Part shown: in pieces, positions 34,488-44,451 of the stretch
How positions within the stretch are numbered: the stretch's first letter is position 1
Layout of the letters: each line of letters starts with the position of its first letter
NCBI GenBank assembly: GCA_013519935.1
Contig: JACDUA010000002.1
Coordinates: 1 to 64,000, forward strand
Direction: 5' to 3'
DNA: 64,000 nt
DNA from: Ectothiorhodospiraceae bacterium WFHF3C12
GTDB lineage: Bacteria > Pseudomonadota > Gammaproteobacteria > Nitrococcales > Nitrococcaceae
Made by a program: the position numbers and the translations under genes
Notes under the pieces: model-generated
Database searches by the model: none
Told to the model about the DNA's origin: nothing
The model's input: only the letters and a program-made list of their open reading frames with translations

Positions 34488-37460
34488 CTATTGCGTCACC
34501 GTCACGGTCGCGGCTTGCAACGCCGGCGGCCAGGATTGCGTAACGTAGCCGGTGCTCGCGCCGGTGGACGAGAGTCCGTCGAGGGTGACGGTGTATGTTG
34601 ACGACTGCGTGCCGTTGCCGCCTCCGTCGCCCGATCCGCCACCACCGCCGCCACCGCAGGCGGCTACCATCAACAGCAGCGAGGCCGCCGCAGCGGCGCC
34701 GATTGTCCGGCGGCGCCATCCGCCGGAGAAGCCCGCCAGCCCAAGCACGGCCCAGGCGGCCATGGTACCGCCCAGCAGCGAGCGCACGGTGTCGGCGGCC
34801 GTCAGGGAGGTGGAGAAGTCGTAGGCCACCAGGAAGTCCGCGCTGGTTCCGGCGGCCAGCGGCGAGGCGCCGGCACCGCTGTAGTCCAGGGTAACCGTGC
34901 CGTCGTCGGCGTCGTAGGTGCCGGTATCCAGCGGGATGTCGCCGCTGTCCACCCTGCCGTCCGAGTTGACGTCGCGGTACAGGCGCACCGTGGTGACGTC
35001 CGCGCCGTCGTCCCCCGTGCCGGAGGCCGCGAGTGTCAGGCTGCTGCCCGCACCGAAATCTTCGCTGGCCTCGTTGGTCAGAGTCAGCTGCAGCACCGCC
35101 ACTTCGGTGCTGCCCGCATTGACCGTATTGTCGCCGGGGCTGGCGCTGCCTGCCTGGGCGCGGAGCTGCTGGCGTTCCACAGCACCGATATCGCAGCCGT
35201 ATTCATCCGTCAGGGTGGTGGAGGGCACGCCCGTCGCCGTGTCCTGGGCGCGGACGGCGCCGAAGGACAGTGCCGGTAACGGCCGGCCGGCGGCATCCTC
35301 GCAGGTGCCGTAGTCCAGAATGTCGCTGGTGGCGGCCGGCTCCCGGACCGGCAGCGGCGTGCCGTCGGAGGAGAGGGGGCCCAGCTCCGGGTCGGTGTTC
35401 TGGAAATCGCCGCTAGTGCCGACGCCGCAGCCGCTGCCGGAGACCGAGTTGTACCCGAGGCTGACGATGCTGCCGCCGCTGGAGGTGTCGCAATTGTTTG
35501 CCGAGCCGGAGACGATGCTGTTGTGCAGCTGGATGGTGGAGGCCAGGTGCACGTGGAGCTGCTCGCCGCTGCTGCCGGCGTTATCCGCCACGGTGATATG
35601 TTCGCCCAGAACGGCACTGCTGCCGGACTCCACGGCGACTCCGCCGCCCAGGTAATTGGCTTCGTTGCCGGTTACGATGCTGTCGCGCAGCTCAAGCGCC
35701 ACTTCGTCCCCGATGTGGACGCCGCCGCCCTTGCGGATTGCGGTGTTGGCATCGATCAGGCTCTCCACCATCCGGACGTCCACGTATCGCAGGTATGCAC
35801 CCCCGCCGGAGTTTCCTGCGCTGGACGCATTGGCCGCATTCCCGGTGATCCGCAGCCGCTGGAGGTTGATCTGCAGGTGTCCGCCACCCGGCAAGCCGGC
35901 GCGCAGGCCGGCGCCGTTCCCATCGACGCTGCCCCCGGTCAGCGTCAGGTCCAGGAGCGATACGGTGCCCACAGTGTGCGCCGGCACGTCCAGGACGCGG
36001 TCCTGGCCGTCGGCGTCGACCGCGGTGTCCGGGGCCCCGGAGCCGCTGAGAATGAGCGAGTCCGTGACGTCCAGGTCGCCCGAGGCATTGGTGTCCTCGT
36101 CCGCCCCGGACCGGGAGAGGGTGTGGGTGCCGTCCGCCAGTACGATCTCGTCCAGCCCGGGGACGTGGTTGGCTTCGTCAAGGGCAGCACGCAGGGTGCA
36201 TTCGCCACTGCCTGTGGCGCAGCTTCCATCCAGCGTCGCGTCTGGCGCGTCCTGCCGGCTGTCCACCACCAGGGCCGGGCGCTGGCGCTCCACGGCGCCG
36301 ATATCGCAGTTGCCGGAACGGCTCTCGCCGCGCTGATCGTAATCCACGGTGCTGGAGTCCGTGCCTACGCAGCCGCCGTTTTCGATGGCGCTACTGGCAG
36401 CCATCGGCGGCCGGGTCGGCGTGTTGCCGTCGTACAGGCCCAGCGGAGCAAGACGAGGCCGCTCGCCGGTTACGGCGTAGAGGCTCGTGAGGGCCTCGCA
36501 GCCGCTGGGGCTGGTCACGAGGTTGAACGCCGAGGCGATGGAGGCATTGATCTCGCTGACGGTGCTGTTGGCGCGGCAGTCGTCAGCGCCCTCGCCGGCG
36601 TGGTTATCCCCGAGAATGGAGCTGCGCACGGTCATCACGGCGCCGTCTTCCGCATACAGCCCGCCGCCTTGCAGTCCGGCGCTGTTGCCGGCGAGGGTGA
36701 CATTGTCGAGGCGCGTTTCCATCAATTGGTCACCCACGAACACACCGCCGCCGTGGTTGCGGGCATGGTTGTTGACCAGGGTCGAGTTGCGCAGGTCCAC
36801 GACACCCCGACTGACGTGGATGCCGCCCCCGGTGGCCGAGGCGCCTCCGGAGGCCATGCGGGTTCTGTTACCCGTCAGCGTGGAGTCATACACCGTCAGA
36901 CTGGTGCTGTCATTGCCGGCCGCGTAGAGGGCGCCGCCGCGGTACGCCAGATTGTCCCGCAACACGCTGGTATGAACGGTCAGGTCGTTGCTTGTGAGGA
37001 TGACGCCGCCGTCTTCCAGGGTGTTGCCGAAGCCTTCCACCGTGACCGCCTCAAGCGTCAGCGCCGCGTTCCCGTAAAACGCCCGGTCGTCGAACCCGGT
37101 CCCGGCGCGGATGACCACGTCCCCCGGGATGCCGGTCTCGCCGAAGATCCGCATGGCCCGATCCACGTCCAGGTCGCCCACTGTCGCATCTCCGTCGCCG
37201 GGGATGACCAGCTCGTAGGTGCCGGCCGGCAACTGGATCTCGTTCTCGGGGGAGGACTGGCGGGTGCACTGGTTGTAGCCGGTGATACCGTCCGACTGGT
37301 TGGCCAGGTAGACGGCCTCGCGCAGGGAACAACCGTCCCCGACGCCGTCGTCTTCGTCCGTGGTGGTGTTCACCGTAATGAGGTCGGCGGAGGCGGGCGC
37401 CGCAATCAGAACGCAAACGAGTATCGCCAGCAGATGTGTTCGTGGGGTGGGGGCGTGCAT
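34488..37460 (-). CDS. CSLREA-domain beta-helix surface protein with odd C-terminus
   Basis: 990 residues. A signal peptide (to about residue 25) is followed by GDGCSLREAVYLAN, the CSLREA motif, and repeated parallel beta-helix strands rich in N, D, G and S. A second CSLREA-like start (GSGECTLRAALDEAN) lies near residue 405, so the protein is two beta-helix units. Near 840-890 is a dockerin-like DVNSDGRVDSGDI. The C-terminus has a hydrophobic segment (residues about 901-914), GWRRR, a second hydrophobic segment and then LLLMVAAC935 followed by seven glycines. This looks like a sorting signal joined to a lipobox-like sequence, leaving a 55-residue tail. It is probably an exported, membrane-tethered protein. 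Confidence 0.8.
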   Translation of the reverse strand: MHAPTPRTHLLAILVCVLIAAPASADLITVNTTTDEDDGVGDGCSLREAVYLANQSDGITGYNQCTRQSSPENEIQLPAGTYELVIPGDGDATVGDLDVDRAMRIFGETGIPGDVVIRAGTGFDDRAFYGNAALTLEAVTVEGFGNTLEDGGVILTSNDLTVHTSVLRDNLAYRGGALYAAGNDSTSLTVYDSTLTGNRTRMASGGASATGGGIHVSRGVVDLRNSTLVNNHARNHGGGVFVGDQLMETRLDNVTLAGNSAGLQGGGLYAEDGAVMTVRSSILGDNHAGEGADDCRANSTVSEINASIASAFNLVTSPSGCEALTSLYAVTGERPRLAPLGLYDGNTPTRPPMAASSAIENGGCVGTDSSTVDYDQRGESRSGNCDIGAVERQRPALVVDSRQDAPDATLDGSCATGSGECTLRAALDEANHVPGLDEIVLADGTHTLSRSGADEDTNASGDLDVTDSLILSGSGAPDTAVDADGQDRVLDVPAHTVGTVSLLDLTLTGGSVDGNGAGLRAGLPGGGHLQINLQRLRITGNAANASSAGNSGGGAYLRYVDVRMVESLIDANTAIRKGGGVHIGDEVALELRDSIVTGNEANYLGGGVAVESGSSAVLGEHITVADNAGSSGEQLHVHLASTIQLHNSIVSGSANNCDTSSGGSIVSLGYNSVSGSGCGVGTSGDFQNTDPELGPLSSDGTPLPVREPAATSDILDYGTCEDAAGRPLPALSFGAVRAQDTATGVPSTTLTDEYGCDIGAVERQQLRAQAGSASPGDNTVNAGSTEVAVLQLTLTNEASEDFGAGSSLTLAASGTGDDGADVTTVRLYRDVNSDGRVDSGDIPLDTGTYDADDGTVTLDYSGAGASPLAAGTSADFLVAYDFSTSLTAADTVRSLLGGTMAAWAVLGLAGFSGGWRRRTIGAAAAASLLLMVAACGGGGGGGSGDGGGNGTQSSTYTVTLDGLSSTGASTGYVTQSWPPALQAATVTVTQ

Positions 37461-38099
37461 GGGCTTCTCCTTCCTGATTCTGGTGGCGCGACACGCGTGA
37501 ACGATGCACGGAGTGCTTGCGTGACGGCGCCGGGTCTTCCCTCAACCGTAAAGAAGGTTAGGCGCCCCGGGCCCCGGCGGATATCCCGCATATGGGGGGT
37601 GAGGGACCTCGGATCAGGCGGGAAATAGCGCCCGCAGCCGTCGCACGCCGGAAGGGCCTCGTGCCCGCTTCAGGCAACGTTGGCGCTCCGAAGAGCGGTC
37701 CGGCGCAGCGGGTTGCGAAGAGCCCTTTGCCGCGGCACCGGCTCTGTGCCGTCCGCTCGTGGTGCCGTCAGTGCCCGCACAAGCACCGGGTGTGCATTGA
37801 ATTCGTCCAGGACAAGACGCCCGAGCGGCTTATACCGAAATGCTCATCTTGGCGTGTGCCTTGCGCTTATCAACGCCGCTGGCCATTCGTGGGGTCCGCG
37901 ACAACCGACCACTGTCTCGAAAACGTGGTGCCCCCCGAGTTCCGTGCTCCGACTATTGCCGCGGGGGCGCGCCGGTTACAGCCAATCCGGCGCGACCTGG
38001 ATTCGCGGTGAGGTTTGGGTGCGGCGTCGCCGCCGCGATGGTGTCCCCGGAAGGTGTGAGATCCGCGCCGGGCGGGTGGCCCTTGACTGGACCGGCCGA
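37461..38099. other. Intergenic stretch, no gene seen
   Basis: 639 bases between the start of the CSLREA gene and the stop of the kinase gene. Short frames on the plus strand have no ribosome sites and poor composition. One weak copy of the REP-like family sequence (GGTGCGGCGTCGCCGCCGCGAT) lies near 38020-38040. The promoter of the CSLREA gene should be here, but none was recognised. Confidence 0.4.
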
Positions 38100-39542
38100 C
38101 TAATCCGCTGCCCTTGGCTGAGCAATGTCGCGAAGCCGTTGCGTCACCGCGGCCATGGTGTCGAAGCGCGCGTCCGCGTCCTTGGCGAGCAGTGTCGCCA
38201 CGGTGCTTGCCAGCTCCTCCGGTACATCCTTGCGCAGATCCGTCAGAGGCTTCGGGGCGGCCGTGATCTGCTGGCTGAGAACGCTGGCCGTGGCGCCCTG
38301 GAAGGGAGGGGCACCGGTGAGCATGTGGTAGACCACGATGCCGAAGGCATACATGTCGCTGCGGTGGTCCGCTGGCGCGCCCGCAGCCTGTTCCGGGCTC
38401 ATGTAGCCGGGCGAGCCAAGCACGCTGCCGACAACGGTGGCCATGCTGGAACCGGTGACCTTGGCGAGCCCGAAATCCGCTATCTTCGGCCGCTCGTCGC
38501 GGCCAAGCAGCACGTTTCCCGGTTTGAAATCCCGATGCACGATACCGCTGTCGTGGGCTGCCCCCAGTGCCTCGGCCAGCGGGATGGACAGTGCCAGCGC
38601 GTGGTCCACGGCCATTGGCGCGTTGGCGTTCAGATACCTTTCCAGCGACTGCCCCGTCACCAGCTCCAGGACGATGTAGTTGCCCGAACCCGAGGCGACG
38701 AAGTCGTAGACCTGGACGATGCCGGGATGGGTGAGACGCGCCGCCGCCCTGGCCTCCTGACGGAAGCGCTCGGCCAGATCCGCCGTGGCCGCCGTCGACT
38801 GGGGCAGGGCCTTGATGGCGACAGGGCGGTCCAGCAGCGTGTCGCGGCCGCGATAGACAACGCCCATCGCGCCCCGACCGAGCTCGTCGGTCGCCACGTA
38901 TCGGCCGTCATCGTCCACCGGGCGGCTTTGCGGTATCTGGACCCCGATCGCGGTGGCCGCACTCGCGGCCATAGTGCCGTCGCCGCCCGTTGATAGCCAC
39001 TGCGTGAGGTTCCGCCGCTCGTCTTTCACGGACTCGCGCACCGCCGGCCCGGCGGCCAGGGTCATGGCCTGGTTGAGCAGTGCGAGGCTGCGCTCCGGAT
39101 TGTGCTCCATCAGGGCCCGGGCGTCACGGAGCAGGGCGTGCGCCTTTTCGCGGGCTGCCGCCAGAGTCGGCTGCAACGAGCGGGCCAGTAGTACGACGGC
39201 GGCTCCGGCAAGGACGAGCCAGTATATCCATAACATTGCTCGATAGGCGGTGGCGTTGCGGGGATCCGCCTCTTCCGTCCTGATGATGCCGAAAAGGTGT
39301 TCCTGGGACACCGCGGGGAACAGCCAGTCCGCAAGCCCTTGCGCCATGCCGGGCAGCAGCCAGAGTCCGAACGCGATCAGGGCGGCGAGCATCGCGATGA
39401 CGGGCCAGGACGATGCCAGCCATTCACGCAGCAGAGCGGGGTGGCCGGCCAGTGCAGCCAGCGAAGAGGTGGTCGAGGAGAGCTGGCCCGGCAGGGTTCG
39501 TAGGTATCCCGTGATCGTTGCCAGCGCGTTTCCCTTTTCCAC
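38100..39542 (-). CDS. Membrane-anchored Ser/Thr protein kinase
   Basis: 480 residues. Two hydrophobic helices near residues 45-66 and 105-122 form an N-terminal membrane part. The kinase domain spans about 210-475: LGRGAMGVVYRG (Gly loop), VAIKALP (ATP Lys), GIVHRDFKPGNVLL (catalytic loop), IADFGLAK (metal Asp) and GSPGYMSPEQ (activation segment). This places the kinase at the C-terminus with the membrane part in front, the reverse of the common PknB layout. GTG at 39542 was chosen because the upstream extension would encode part of a REP-like repeat; the true start could be slightly different. Substrates are unknown. Confidence 0.85.
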   Translation of the reverse strand: MEKGNALATITGYLRTLPGQLSSTTSSLAALAGHPALLREWLASSWPVIAMLAALIAFGLWLLPGMAQGLADWLFPAVSQEHLFGIIRTEEADPRNATAYRAMLWIYWLVLAGAAVVLLARSLQPTLAAAREKAHALLRDARALMEHNPERSLALLNQAMTLAAGPAVRESVKDERRNLTQWLSTGGDGTMAASAATAIGVQIPQSRPVDDDGRYVATDELGRGAMGVVYRGRDTLLDRPVAIKALPQSTAATADLAERFRQEARAAARLTHPGIVQVYDFVASGSGNYIVLELVTGQSLERYLNANAPMAVDHALALSIPLAEALGAAHDSGIVHRDFKPGNVLLGRDERPKIADFGLAKVTGSSMATVVGSVLGSPGYMSPEQAAGAPADHRSDMYAFGIVVYHMLTGAPPFQGATASVLSQQITAAPKPLTDLRKDVPEELASTVATLLAKDADARFDTMAAVTQRLRDIAQPRAAD

Positions 39543-39653
39543 TGCCGTCCCCGGATTCAGTTTCGTTGTTGGCCGCTCCGTTGCAGATGCTACCGCAGCC
39601 GGCCCCGGCGGCTTGTGCGCCGGTTCGCACTGGAGTTCCGCACTCCCGGCCCG

Positions 39654-39719
39654 TTGTGGGAGCGGCGCCCCTGCCGCGATTCTCCGGCGCCGGTTCGCGG
39701 ACATGGGCCGCTCCTACAG
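39654..39719. repeat. REP-like repeat pair
   Basis: TGTGGGAGCGGCGCCCCTGC and, inverted, GGTTCGCGGACATGGGCCGC then TCCTACA. It belongs to the GTAGGAGCGGC family and lies in the gap upstream of the kinase gene. Confidence 0.7.
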
Positions 39720-39973
39720 CGAGACGGTGTCAGCGCGTCGACCAACGGCGCCATCGCCACGTGGTCTTCAATCCCCCACATGGGCCACGGATCACGATTT
39801 ACCCGGCAAGGCGGCGGATGGCAGCGTGCCTTCGCGGGATTTGGCGATCTGCGTAACAGTTCATTTCGTGAACCGGTCACCGGCTGCGACGGTCGCTACC
39901 CGGGGCCGGATTGATGGGGGATCTGCGCCGGTCCCGCCGGCATTGGCAGCATCAAGTTGAGGGGGCCACAAGA

Positions 39974-42900
39974 ATGACAAGCCGCGCACTGATCTCGGGC
40001 ACCGTAATCCTGATCTCCAGTCTTCTGGCCGCCTGTGGTGGTGGTGGAGGTGGTGGTGGCGGGGGTGGTGGTGCCACCACCGTGCCATCGGGTTGTGCCG
40101 GCCTGAGCTGGGGCAACACCAGCCTCTCGCCGATGGAATCGGTCGCGGTCAGCGGGTTATCCGGTCGTTTCGACCAGGCGGTTCAGAACGACCAGGCCCA
40201 GCTCTACGCCGAGGCCCGCCCCAAGGGCGATGACGAGGCGGAGTTCGTGCCGCTGCCAATGGTGATCGACAGCCAGGGCGGCAACACCACGCTGAACGTC
40301 GGCGCGCCCGTGAACACCGACGATCCCTACAGCAGCCGGACCTATCAGACGACCCTGGTCGCCGGCAGCGTGCGCTGCGACGGCCCCGATTTGCAGGTCA
40401 GCGGCATTTCGAACAGCTCCACCGACCACATCAGCCGGTACATCCAGACCATGGAGTCGTTGCTGGTGGACGAGGCTCGGCCCTATGGCATCACCAGCTA
40501 CAACGGTCTGCTCCAGCGCCGGCAGCAGGTCATCAACGGCTCGCAGATGCCGCCGCTGGGCCTGATCGGCGCGCTGCTGGCGGTCGACTCCCTGGAGGAT
40601 CTCAAGGCCCATGTCGGCGCCATGAGCTCGGGGGACCGTACCATCCTCAACGACATTGTCGCCCAAAGCGGCATCGCCGATGCGCTGCAGCAGTACGACC
40701 AGACCCTGGGGACACTCGGAGCGCCGTCCCTGCAGACCGGGGACGACCCGGCGCGGATCCGCCCGGCCGGCACGGGGCAACCCATCACTGCGCCCTACCG
40801 ATTTCGCGAGGACGGTCGCATTACGGCGCTGGCGCAGCCGGCCTCCAGCTGCGCGAGCCTCACCGGCTCGCCGGTATCCATCGGCAAGGCCAGCGAGCTC
40901 TCCCATTACATGACGGCCCAGGATGCCGCGGAGCAGGCGCTGTCCGGCTACAGCGGCGCCACCCGCGAATACGTTGGCTTCATCTCGCCGTTGGGGGATC
41001 TGGTGGTGCCCGGCGCCGGTACCGCCGTAGGGCTCATGGTGTACGTGGAGTCGACCCTGCGCAGCTACTCCGCCAACACGCTACCCAGCCATTTCACGGC
41101 CATGAGCATCGATCTGACTCCCGGGAGAACCATCCCCGAGGACAATGCCATCGCCGGCCAGACTCCCTTCTGGACGAATGCGCTGGTCAATGCCGAGTCC
41201 AACGGGCACAACCTGACCGAGCCGGCGATCGACGCGCTCAGCCAGGCCATCGGCATCGGCCGCTGGGCTGGCTCGTTGACCAAGACCGCGTCCGTTACGG
41301 ATGACGTAGTGGATACCGGTGTGAGCTTTGCCCAGAACGAGTTGTTCGGCTGGATCAAGAACCAGTCGGGCAACGCCGACTGCCTGGAGGTGCCGTCGCA
41401 CACCTGGCGGGCCATCAACGTCTCGGATCCGGCCTACACCCAGTCCAGTGTGGTCGGCAGCGCCTTCGGCCTCGCCACCCACGAGTTCTGGGGCCAGGAC
41501 CTGAACCTCAACGAGATCGGCACCGCCGAGCTGGCGGTGACTACCCGCCAGCAGCCCTTCGGCGGGGCACAGATCGCTGCCAACGACCTGGTGGATGTGG
41601 TCAAGCAGGTGGTCACCTGGGACCCGGCCGCCATCATGGTCGAGAACCGGGGCACGAATAAGCAGGTGACAATCCAGGTGGACCGGACCGTGCGCCCGTC
41701 CGTGCTGCCGAGCCTGACGATGTCCCAGGGGGTGAGTATCGTCAGCGGGCCCACCGCGAACGGGGATGGCAGCTTCGACGTGACCATCCAGACGCCCTCG
41801 CGGAAGGACCAGTACCCGGCCACGGTCACCGCCACCCGCCAGGCCGTGCTGCCGCCCACCAACAATGGCCGCAGCGGCACTCTGGAGCTGATTTCCAACC
41901 GGCGGGTCACGTTGCGGCCGGCGACGGACTGCATCGCGCCGGACGGCAGCCTGACCCTGCAGGCGGAGACGGTCGGGTTCAGCGCCGGCGACCGGGTGGA
42001 TTGGTCGATATCCGGCCCCGGCACCATCACGCCGGCCTCCACCAGCGGCGACACCCGCACCGCGACCTACGACCCGGGCGGCACCGAGGGTGTGGCCGAC
42101 ATCTCCGCCGCGGCCGCCGACGACGCTTCCATCAGCGACCAGTCGCGAATCAGCGTGGGCGAGTGCGATGCCCAGATGCATGTCTACGGCAAGCTCACGG
42201 TCGGGGCCTCGGCCGGCAACAACGATTCCAAGTACGACAGCGACGACACCGGCATTCTCAGCCAGCCGCCCCAGCCGCCGCGCAAGCCGGCGAATTTCTG
42301 GAACGGCCGCACCGAGTCGTTCATGAGCACCGAGAGCACGACGGGCGACCTCTTCAATGGTGGACCGAGCGCCTCGGCGGACGCCCAGGGCGCGCTGGAC
42401 CTGCTCTCGGACGGTAACGGCGGCCTGACCTTCCGTCATGACAGCGACACCCTGAGCGATCAGTGCCGCCGCGATCCGGACCCGAACGACGACACCGTGC
42501 GGTGCTCCGGCGGCAACACATCGACCGCGGGCATCGTCTCCTACTACGTGGACATCGACGCACCCACGACCCTGGAGCTGACGGTCTCGGGCCGCTGCGA
42601 GCGCGTCGGCGATGCCTACGGCGGCGCCTTCGTCACCAGCGACGCCTTCCGTTCGGTCGGCGGCGACCCGACGGACATCGGTGGCCTGAACGGGCCATTC
42701 CCGAACCACCCCAACTACACTAGCGACAATGGCCAGATCCCCATGTCGGTGCCGGATCTCGGCGCGGGCAACATCTGTGCGTCGGGCAATCCGGGCACGT
42801 TCAGCTACAGCCGCACCCTGGATCTCGACGGACCGGTGGTCCAGGGCCAGACGGACGTAATCTACCTGCAGGTGGGTATCGGGACCATTCTCGGCAACGA

Positions 42901-43051
42901 CCACTATCCGCAGTACAGCATCACCGACGCCCTGAGCACCGGCGGCAGCGGCAGCACCCCCACCGCGCCGGCACCGAGCAGCGATCCGGCAACCGGGAGC
43001 TACACGGGGCGTGGTGATATCGAGTTCAACGTGCGGCTGGACGAGCAGTAA
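39974..43051 (+). CDS. Large lipoprotein with polyglycine spacer
   Basis: 1025 residues. The N-terminus is a lipoprotein signal (ISGTVILISSLLAAC21) followed directly by about eleven glycines encoded by a GGT-rich simple repeat. The remainder is rich in Asp, Thr, Ser and Gly with no transmembrane helix. Residues about 700-760 (VGFSAGDRVDWSISGPGTI and following) look like an Ig/BIG-type beta sandwich, and the C-terminal 300 residues are beta-rich. No enzyme motif was recognised. ATG at 39974 has GAGGGGG upstream. It diverges from the Ser/Thr kinase gene, but no functional link is evident. Confidence 0.75.
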   Translation: MTSRALISGTVILISSLLAACGGGGGGGGGGGGATTVPSGCAGLSWGNTSLSPMESVAVSGLSGRFDQAVQNDQAQLYAEARPKGDDEAEFVPLPMVIDSQGGNTTLNVGAPVNTDDPYSSRTYQTTLVAGSVRCDGPDLQVSGISNSSTDHISRYIQTMESLLVDEARPYGITSYNGLLQRRQQVINGSQMPPLGLIGALLAVDSLEDLKAHVGAMSSGDRTILNDIVAQSGIADALQQYDQTLGTLGAPSLQTGDDPARIRPAGTGQPITAPYRFREDGRITALAQPASSCASLTGSPVSIGKASELSHYMTAQDAAEQALSGYSGATREYVGFISPLGDLVVPGAGTAVGLMVYVESTLRSYSANTLPSHFTAMSIDLTPGRTIPEDNAIAGQTPFWTNALVNAESNGHNLTEPAIDALSQAIGIGRWAGSLTKTASVTDDVVDTGVSFAQNELFGWIKNQSGNADCLEVPSHTWRAINVSDPAYTQSSVVGSAFGLATHEFWGQDLNLNEIGTAELAVTTRQQPFGGAQIAANDLVDVVKQVVTWDPAAIMVENRGTNKQVTIQVDRTVRPSVLPSLTMSQGVSIVSGPTANGDGSFDVTIQTPSRKDQYPATVTATRQAVLPPTNNGRSGTLELISNRRVTLRPATDCIAPDGSLTLQAETVGFSAGDRVDWSISGPGTITPASTSGDTRTATYDPGGTEGVADISAAAADDASISDQSRISVGECDAQMHVYGKLTVGASAGNNDSKYDSDDTGILSQPPQPPRKPANFWNGRTESFMSTESTTGDLFNGGPSASADAQGALDLLSDGNGGLTFRHDSDTLSDQCRRDPDPNDDTVRCSGGNTSTAGIVSYYVDIDAPTTLELTVSGRCERVGDAYGGAFVTSDAFRSVGGDPTDIGGLNGPFPNHPNYTSDNGQIPMSVPDLGAGNICASGNPGTFSYSRTLDLDGPVVQGQTDVIYLQVGIGTILGNDHYPQYSITDALSTGGSGSTPTAPAPSSDPATGSYTGRGDIEFNVRLDEQ

Positions 43052-43106
43052 CCGGGCTCACGGGCGGCCCCAGGGTGCGGGATTGGACCCGTACCTCGGG
43101 CGCTGC

Positions 43107-43310
43107 CGTGGGAGCGGCGCCCCGCCGCGATTCTCCGGCGGCCCGTTCGCGGCCATGGGTCGCTCCTACGCTCGGGGCGTATCGGTGCGTTCGGGGTCGG
43201 CCCTGGCCGCGATCCACACACGAGCCATCGCCGCGGGGACGCGCCTCCCACAGCCAAGCCGATGGCACCCCGGGTTGCGGTGAGGTGTGGGAGCGGCGCA
43301 AGCCGCGATA
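43107..43310. repeat. REP-like repeat cluster
   Basis: Three elements in tandem and inverted order: CCGTGGGAGCGGCGCCCCGC, GGCCATGGGTCGCTCCTACG, GCCGCGGGGACGCGCCTCCC and GTGTGGGAGCGGCGCAAGCC. They fill most of the 430-base gap after the large lipoprotein. Confidence 0.75.
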
Positions 43311-43482
43311 CCGCATTGGCCTTGAGCCTGTCGCCATCTCCGGCGCACCGGCATGCATACTTTGAGGCCGTTGGAGCGGAACCCGGCATGGTCGGGGCTC
43401 AAAGCTCGACTATACTCGCGGGGTTGGCGGCAACCCGCAGCCGCCGTGGCCCGATTAGCCCCTCCAGAGGAAGGAGGCGAGC

Positions 43483-44448
43483 ATGGTGCCGGATCATTTC
43501 GACGAGCACTGCAACCCCGCGCCCCGGGATGCCGACGAGCTGCTTTCCGCGAACGAGGGGTTCAGCGGCAGCGCGGAGCACCTGGAACGCTTCGCGGCCG
43601 TGGCGGCCACGCCGCTGCGGCATCCGTCCCGGAGCGAGGCCCTGCACGCGTGGAAGGATTTCAACCGTGTCGACACGCTCGACGACCAGGGCCTCCCCAT
43701 CAAGGCCAGCCCGAGATTCCGTGGCGTGGACCTCCGAGGTGCCGACCTTCGCAATGTCTACCTCGGCTATGTTGATCTGCGCGGTGCCAGGCTGGACGAA
43801 TGCGATCTGCGAGGCGCGCGCATGAAGGGCGCCAAGTTCGCCGGTGCCGTGTTGCGGGGTGCCCGCCTGGATGACGCCTACTTCGCCTTCGCCGATTTCG
43901 CCCACGCCGACCTCGGCCTCGCCAGCTGTGCGGGCACCAATTTCCGCGAGGCGAAGCTGATCGGCGCCGATTTCACTCTTGCCGAGCTCTCAGGCGCGCT
44001 GTTGGCGGACACCCAGCGCCGCGACTGGGTCCTTCGCGGCACGAGCTGCGCGTATGCTTACTGGGACCCAGATGCGCCGCCGACGGCCTACGGCCCGGGC
44101 GAGCTGGAGCGGCTCTTCTCCGAGGAGCACATCATCACCCTGGATGCCGGGGCGGGTGTGAGCCCCCGCGACCTCTCGTCGTTACCCATGCTCGTCCAGG
44201 CGCTGAAGATGCACAGCGGCGCGACCATCCGGCTGCAGAACGTGGAAGACAACAACGGCCGTTCCCGCGTGCGTTTCAAGGTGGAGGACGCCGCTGGCCT
44301 GGCGAGGGACGCCCTGGACAGCCTCGTCGGCCAGTTGCACGCGGCCCTGCGCGAGAAGGAGACCGTGATCTTTCAAAACGAGATTCACACGGTCGGACAG
44401 CTTATCCAGGGCGAGAACATCAACATCGTCGGGCGGGAGGGCGGATAG
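43483..44448 (+). CDS. Pentapeptide-repeat protein
   Basis: 321 residues, no signal peptide. Residues about 75-185 are A(D/N)LRx-type pentapeptide repeats (for example VDLRGADLRNVYLGYVDLRG), predicted to form a right-handed quadrilateral helix. The N-terminal 70 residues and the C-terminal 130 residues are unassigned. The C-terminus, FQNEIHTVGQLIQGENINI, has the same short motif as the N-terminus of the next protein. AGGAAGGAGGCGAGC provides the ribosome site. The gene ends three bases before the next begins, so they form a bicistronic unit. The function is unknown; pentapeptide proteins often bind or mimic other macromolecules. Confidence 0.82.
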   Translation: MVPDHFDEHCNPAPRDADELLSANEGFSGSAEHLERFAAVAATPLRHPSRSEALHAWKDFNRVDTLDDQGLPIKASPRFRGVDLRGADLRNVYLGYVDLRGARLDECDLRGARMKGAKFAGAVLRGARLDDAYFAFADFAHADLGLASCAGTNFREAKLIGADFTLAELSGALLADTQRRDWVLRGTSCAYAYWDPDAPPTAYGPGELERLFSEEHIITLDAGAGVSPRDLSSLPMLVQALKMHSGATIRLQNVEDNNGRSRVRFKVEDAAGLARDALDSLVGQLHAALREKETVIFQNEIHTVGQLIQGENINIVGREGG

Positions 44449-44451
44449 GTC

